Shown here: positions 61,309 through 64,000 of the stretch, in pieces | Numbering within the stretch: position 1 is the stretch's first letter | Layout of the letters: every line of letters begins with the position of its first letter | The notes under the pieces: generated by a model | Told to the model about the DNA's origin: nothing | What the model saw: only the letters and a program-made list of their open reading frames with translations | Databases searched by the model: none | From: Micromussa lordhowensis | Taxonomy: Eukaryota; Cnidaria; Anthozoa; Scleractinia; Lobophylliidae | Direction: 5' to 3' | Assembly (NCBI GenBank): GCA_964020085.1 | Contig: OZ026601.1 | Span: 27,161,918 to 27,225,917 of the forward strand | Length of the DNA stretch: 64,000 bases | Position numbers and translations under genes: made by a program

Positions 61309-61992
61309 TGTGTGCGCCAAGAGGGATGGGGAGGAAGAACTGACTTTTATTCCAGTAATAGGTCGTGCGACTATAGCGGTGGAAATGTTAGAGCATAACA
61401 CCTAGCTTGGGTGTGTGACGAAACAATGATGTTCTTGTTAACCGAGCGGGTGGTCTGAACGGGAGAATGTTGACTGAGTTGGTGAGTACGAGGTGGTGAG
61501 ATTCTCCCAGACAGACAGACCGATCAAACTCGATTAATAAGATGTTCGTCAAATCCACCAAAACGAAATCTTCAATTCGTTGAAAATTGCTTAATGTAGC
61601 CGGTTCGTAAGTCACCTTCCGTTTTGCTTGCGAATTGGTTGAAAAATTAGGTCAGAAAAGGTCGAACTTACCGACATGTAGCTTTTTAATTTCATTAGCC
61701 TTTTTTATTGACTATAGGCGTTTAAGTCACTGTTCGTCTCGTATTGCGTAGTTTTTCCTTCTAGGTTGGTAGAAACTTCCCAATTTTGTCGTCAGGTGGT
61801 GTTTTATATTGCACGATTTGAACTCAAATTACCGAAGTTTGTAGTACCGAAGTCTTTAGTCTTTTTCATTTAGTATTTTTAGAATAAACAAGCCATATGA
61901 TTTTAGACATGTTAGATATTTGTTTGCAACTCTCCCAAATTCTTGAGTTTGGCAGTTCCCAGTCCTAACTAGTACTAGCAAGACACGGCCAT

Positions 61993-62016
61993 GTAAACGA
62001 TTGTGTAAACGATTGT
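61993..62016. repeat. Duplicated 12-mer
   Basis: GTAAACGATTGT occurs twice in direct tandem, 41 bases beyond the donor side of exon D. Confidence 0.85.
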
Positions 62017-62056
62017 GAGAAGTATAGCGAACGAGGCAACTATAACCTTCGCTTAC

Positions 62057-62629
62057 CTGCTAGGTAACAAGTGGATTTAATCAAGCTACCAACTCTTTCA
62101 AGCAATTCCTGAAAGTTCTTCGCGATCAGAACGTCCTCGTCCCTCTCCACAATCAGTCTCAACTCATCAGGATTGATCCCTGAACCGACACCTAACGCCA
62201 ACACCTGAACACCGGCCTTTCGTAAAGGTTCGGACGCTACTTTGAGATCTTCCGTATCGCTTTCTTGAGTTTGCTCTCCGTCTGTTATAACAAAGGCTAT
62301 CTGATGCACGTCCTTGCGAGCGAACGGAAAGACATCTTTGCTAGCAACCTGCAATGCTCTGTCGATGCGTGTGCGGCCTCGCTCGTGACGAAGTAGATCG
62401 ACAGCTGCCTGGAAAGAGCTTGTGCTGGCATGGTCCTGAAATCGAATCTGCACAGAAGCCGAATTACTAAACAACACAAGAGCAGCCCGAGACTGGCTCT
62501 TGGAAATCCCAAAGCTTTGAGCAACTGCGTTGATGAAGGCTTTTTCTTTTAAGTAGTTGGTTCTTGAAATACTTCCCGATGAGTCCACCAGAAAAGCGAT
62601 ATCTACCGATGCATCACAAGTGGGAAGCT
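62057..62629 (-). CDS. Diverged vWA exon D with intact MIDAS
   Basis: The exon has 573 bases, phase 1 at both ends, acceptor TTATCAG and donor G|GTAAGC. It opens with a split Glu codon and LPTCDASVDIAFLVDSSGS, then SISRTNYLKEKAF. MIDAS residues are complete: DSSGS, Thr in RGRTRIDRAL and Asp in ITDGEQT. Framing cysteines are present (TC near the start, TCYLA at the end). Of the five diverged exons it is the most like the array unit (TRIDRAL, EPLRKAGV, GVGSGI), so the array ancestor probably resembled it. The GTG at 62588 that opens the longest frame is an internal Val. Confidence 0.88.
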
Positions 62630-62957
62630 CTGATAAATCGGAATTTAAAACGGTGTTAGTCAGTATGCATTATTATTTTCTCGAAGATTGGATCCTGAAG
62701 ATGAAACTTCAGCCTTGTTAAATTGTTAATTTTTGAGCTATTCAGTCTCAACGTATATATCTTTAATAAATCACTTAAATAACTGTTTTGAAATAATGTG
62801 CCTTACGAAATAAATTGAGGTGGCTCAAAGCAGTTTCTAGCACTTACATTTTGATGGGTCGTTATAGCCACTCTTTATCACTTGATGCTGCAATCATGGT
62901 ATAAAAAACTGCCCTATCATTGGCGAACACATTGGTATCGTTTTCGCGACACAACAG

Positions 62958-62971
62958 GTTACCATAGCAAC
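62958..62971. promoter_or_regulatory. X-box-like (RFX) motif, left arm of foldback
   Basis: GTTACCATAGCAAC matches the inverted half-site layout of RFX-bound X-boxes (GTTRCC then RGYAAC). The mirror copy is at 63285..63298 in the other arm. Motif match only; activity is not shown. Confidence 0.4.
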
Positions 62972-63284
62972 AGTACAACCTGCTAAAGACACCCTTAATT
63001 ATTGCTCCAGGGGCTTATAATTCAAAACGTCACGGCGAAATTGTTCTTATATTTAATAAGCACGATAAGACCACTTTTGGCAAGGTTTAAACAAAATCTG
63101 TACATGGGGTTCATCAGAGCCATCTTAAATTCACAAAACCATAAGGTGGCTCCGAACTCTGTATAGACTTTTTAATAACTTTGCCAAAAGGTGGGTCATA
63201 TCATGCTTATTAAAATTTCACAGTGCCGTTTTTGAATTAATAGCGCCTAAAGGAATAATTAAGGGTGTTTTAGCAGATCATACT

Positions 63285-63298
63285 GTTGCTATGGTAAC
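63285..63298. promoter_or_regulatory. X-box-like (RFX) motif, right arm of foldback
   Basis: GTTGCTATGGTAAC is the exact reverse complement of the motif at 62958..62971 and stays identical although the surrounding arms have mismatches. Confidence 0.4.
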
Positions 63299-63480
63299 CT
63301 ATTGTGCCACAAAAATGATAACACCGTGTTCCCCAATGATGTGGAAGTTTTTGAAACCATGATTGTAGCATCAAGTGATAAAGAGTGGTTAAAATGACTC
63401 ATCAAACTCTAACTGCTGTAAACTGTTTTGGTTTGAGCCACCTTAAGTTTCATTACTTTTTTATTCTACAACAAACGCAC

Positions 63481-64000
63481 CTTCAATGCCTTCACATGCG
63501 GTCCTGGTCAGTGGTTCTACTTCCGCTAATAAGCTATCAAAATCGTCGGTTATTATGACATCCTCGTCGCTGCTGGCAATCATCTTAAGCTCTTCTTCGT
63601 TCACCCTTCTTCCAACCCCTATTGCAATAAGCCGCACTCCTGCTCCTTTGAGGAGCCCGGCTGCCCTATCCAGACGCATTGCACCGGGAGCTGGGGTCTG
63701 TTCTCCATCAGTAAGCAAAAAGGCAATTTTTGGAACCAGAAAGCCGCGAGCTGTCCCACGTCTACTGAATAAGTCGAAGTATGCCCGCAGAAGGGCGAGA
63801 TCTATTCGAGTGAATCCACGCTGATGTCTTAACCGTTGCACAGCTCTAGCAAATGAGTCAGGACTACTGTGTTCTGTGAATTGGATTTCCGTTGATGCCG
63901 ACGTGCTGTACACAACAACTGCGGCTCGGGATCCCCCTGGGGAAATATTGAATTTGGCACCTAAGTCGGCCACAAATTGCCTCACTTTCCTGTAGTTTCT
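63481..64000 (-). CDS. Diverged vWA exon E, cut by the right edge
   Basis: The last 520 bases of a vWA exon are visible; the first strand and the DxSxS loop lie beyond the window. The frame is open to the edge (RNYRKVRQFVADLG). The visible MIDAS residues are intact: Thr in RGFTRIDLAL and Asp in LLTDGEQTPA. A short insertion (RRGTARGFL) precedes that strand. The exon ends TACEGIE with donor G|GTGCGT in phase 1. The apparent C-terminal GAFVVE tail is intron read-through. Confidence 0.86.

Larger units (their letters stand above)
58915..62056 (-). other. Intron between exons D and C, with several repeats
   Basis: At 3,142 bases this is the longest visible intron. It holds a hairpin minisatellite (about 59160..59830), an inverted repeat (60169..60261), a 25-base hairpin (60948..61003), a G tract (61284..61308) and a duplicated 12-mer (61993..62016). 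Short frames on both strands here show no domain or family resemblance. No further vWA exon or relic was found. Confidence 0.75.
62819..63442. mobile_element. Large foldback element, about 624 bases
   Basis: The left arm (62819 to about 63100) and the reverse complement of the right arm (about 63170 to 63442) align along nearly their whole length. Both start GGTGGCTCAAA and share CACTCTTTATCACTTGATGC, ACACCCTTAATTATT and TTTTGGCAA. The short centre carries a second inverted pair (GAGCCATCTTA and TAAGGTGGCTC). Flanks are TTGA on the left and TTAA on the right, which could be a decayed TTAA target duplication. No transposase is encoded. It is a foldback or MITE of unknown family. Confidence 0.88.
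62630..63480 (-). other. Intron between exons E and D
   Basis: This 851-base intron is largely filled by a 624-base foldback element (62819..63442). The donor next to exon E is G|GTGCGT. Confidence 0.8.

Noticed and set aside
61130..61405. Plus-strand 91-residue frame
   Set aside because: It runs through the poly-G tract, giving a Gly run, and has no recognisable domain.

Overview
The window looks like animal genomic DNA, most likely from an anthozoan cnidarian such as a coral or sea anemone. The animal call rests on GT-AG introns, symmetric phase-1 exons and extracellular von Willebrand factor A (vWA) domains. The cnidarian call is inference from the style of vWA expansion and the short inverted-repeat elements; no species marker is present. 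Everything recognisable as coding lies on the minus strand and reads as the middle of one very large gene whose two ends lie outside the window.

Region 1 (1..~54080) is a head-to-tail tandem array of a 988/989-base unit. Each unit holds one 573-base exon, encoding one complete vWA domain of 191 residues, and one 415/416-base intron. There are 54 complete exons plus one cut by the left edge. By eye, about 39 of the 54 encode exactly the same protein and the rest differ by one to three residues. Every exon has the same acceptor and donor and phase 1 at both ends, so any number of units splices in frame. The metal-binding MIDAS residues are intact in the consensus. The array runs off the left edge, so its true copy number is unknown.

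Region 2 (~54081..64000) is unique, more A+T-rich sequence with five diverged vWA exons of the same strand, phase and size (188 to 194 codons; the last is cut by the right edge). In transcript order from the right edge these are E (63481..64000), D (62057..62629), C (58351..58914), B (56273..56845) and A (55252..55833), followed by the array. D keeps an intact MIDAS, and E keeps the visible MIDAS residues. C, B and A have lost key MIDAS residues. The introns hold non-coding elements: a 267-base MITE with 15-base terminal inverted repeats and a 10-base target duplication, two large foldback elements, a hairpin-forming minisatellite, two shorter inverted repeats and a G-rich tract.

If all exons are spliced into one message, the visible part encodes about 11,400 residues and 60 vWA domains. 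The likely product is a giant secreted adhesive or matrix protein with collagen VI/matrilin-type vWA domains, whose length is set by the repeat count. No start codon, signal peptide, transmembrane segment, promoter or polyadenylation site can be assigned inside the window. No tRNA, rRNA, CRISPR or intact transposase gene was seen.
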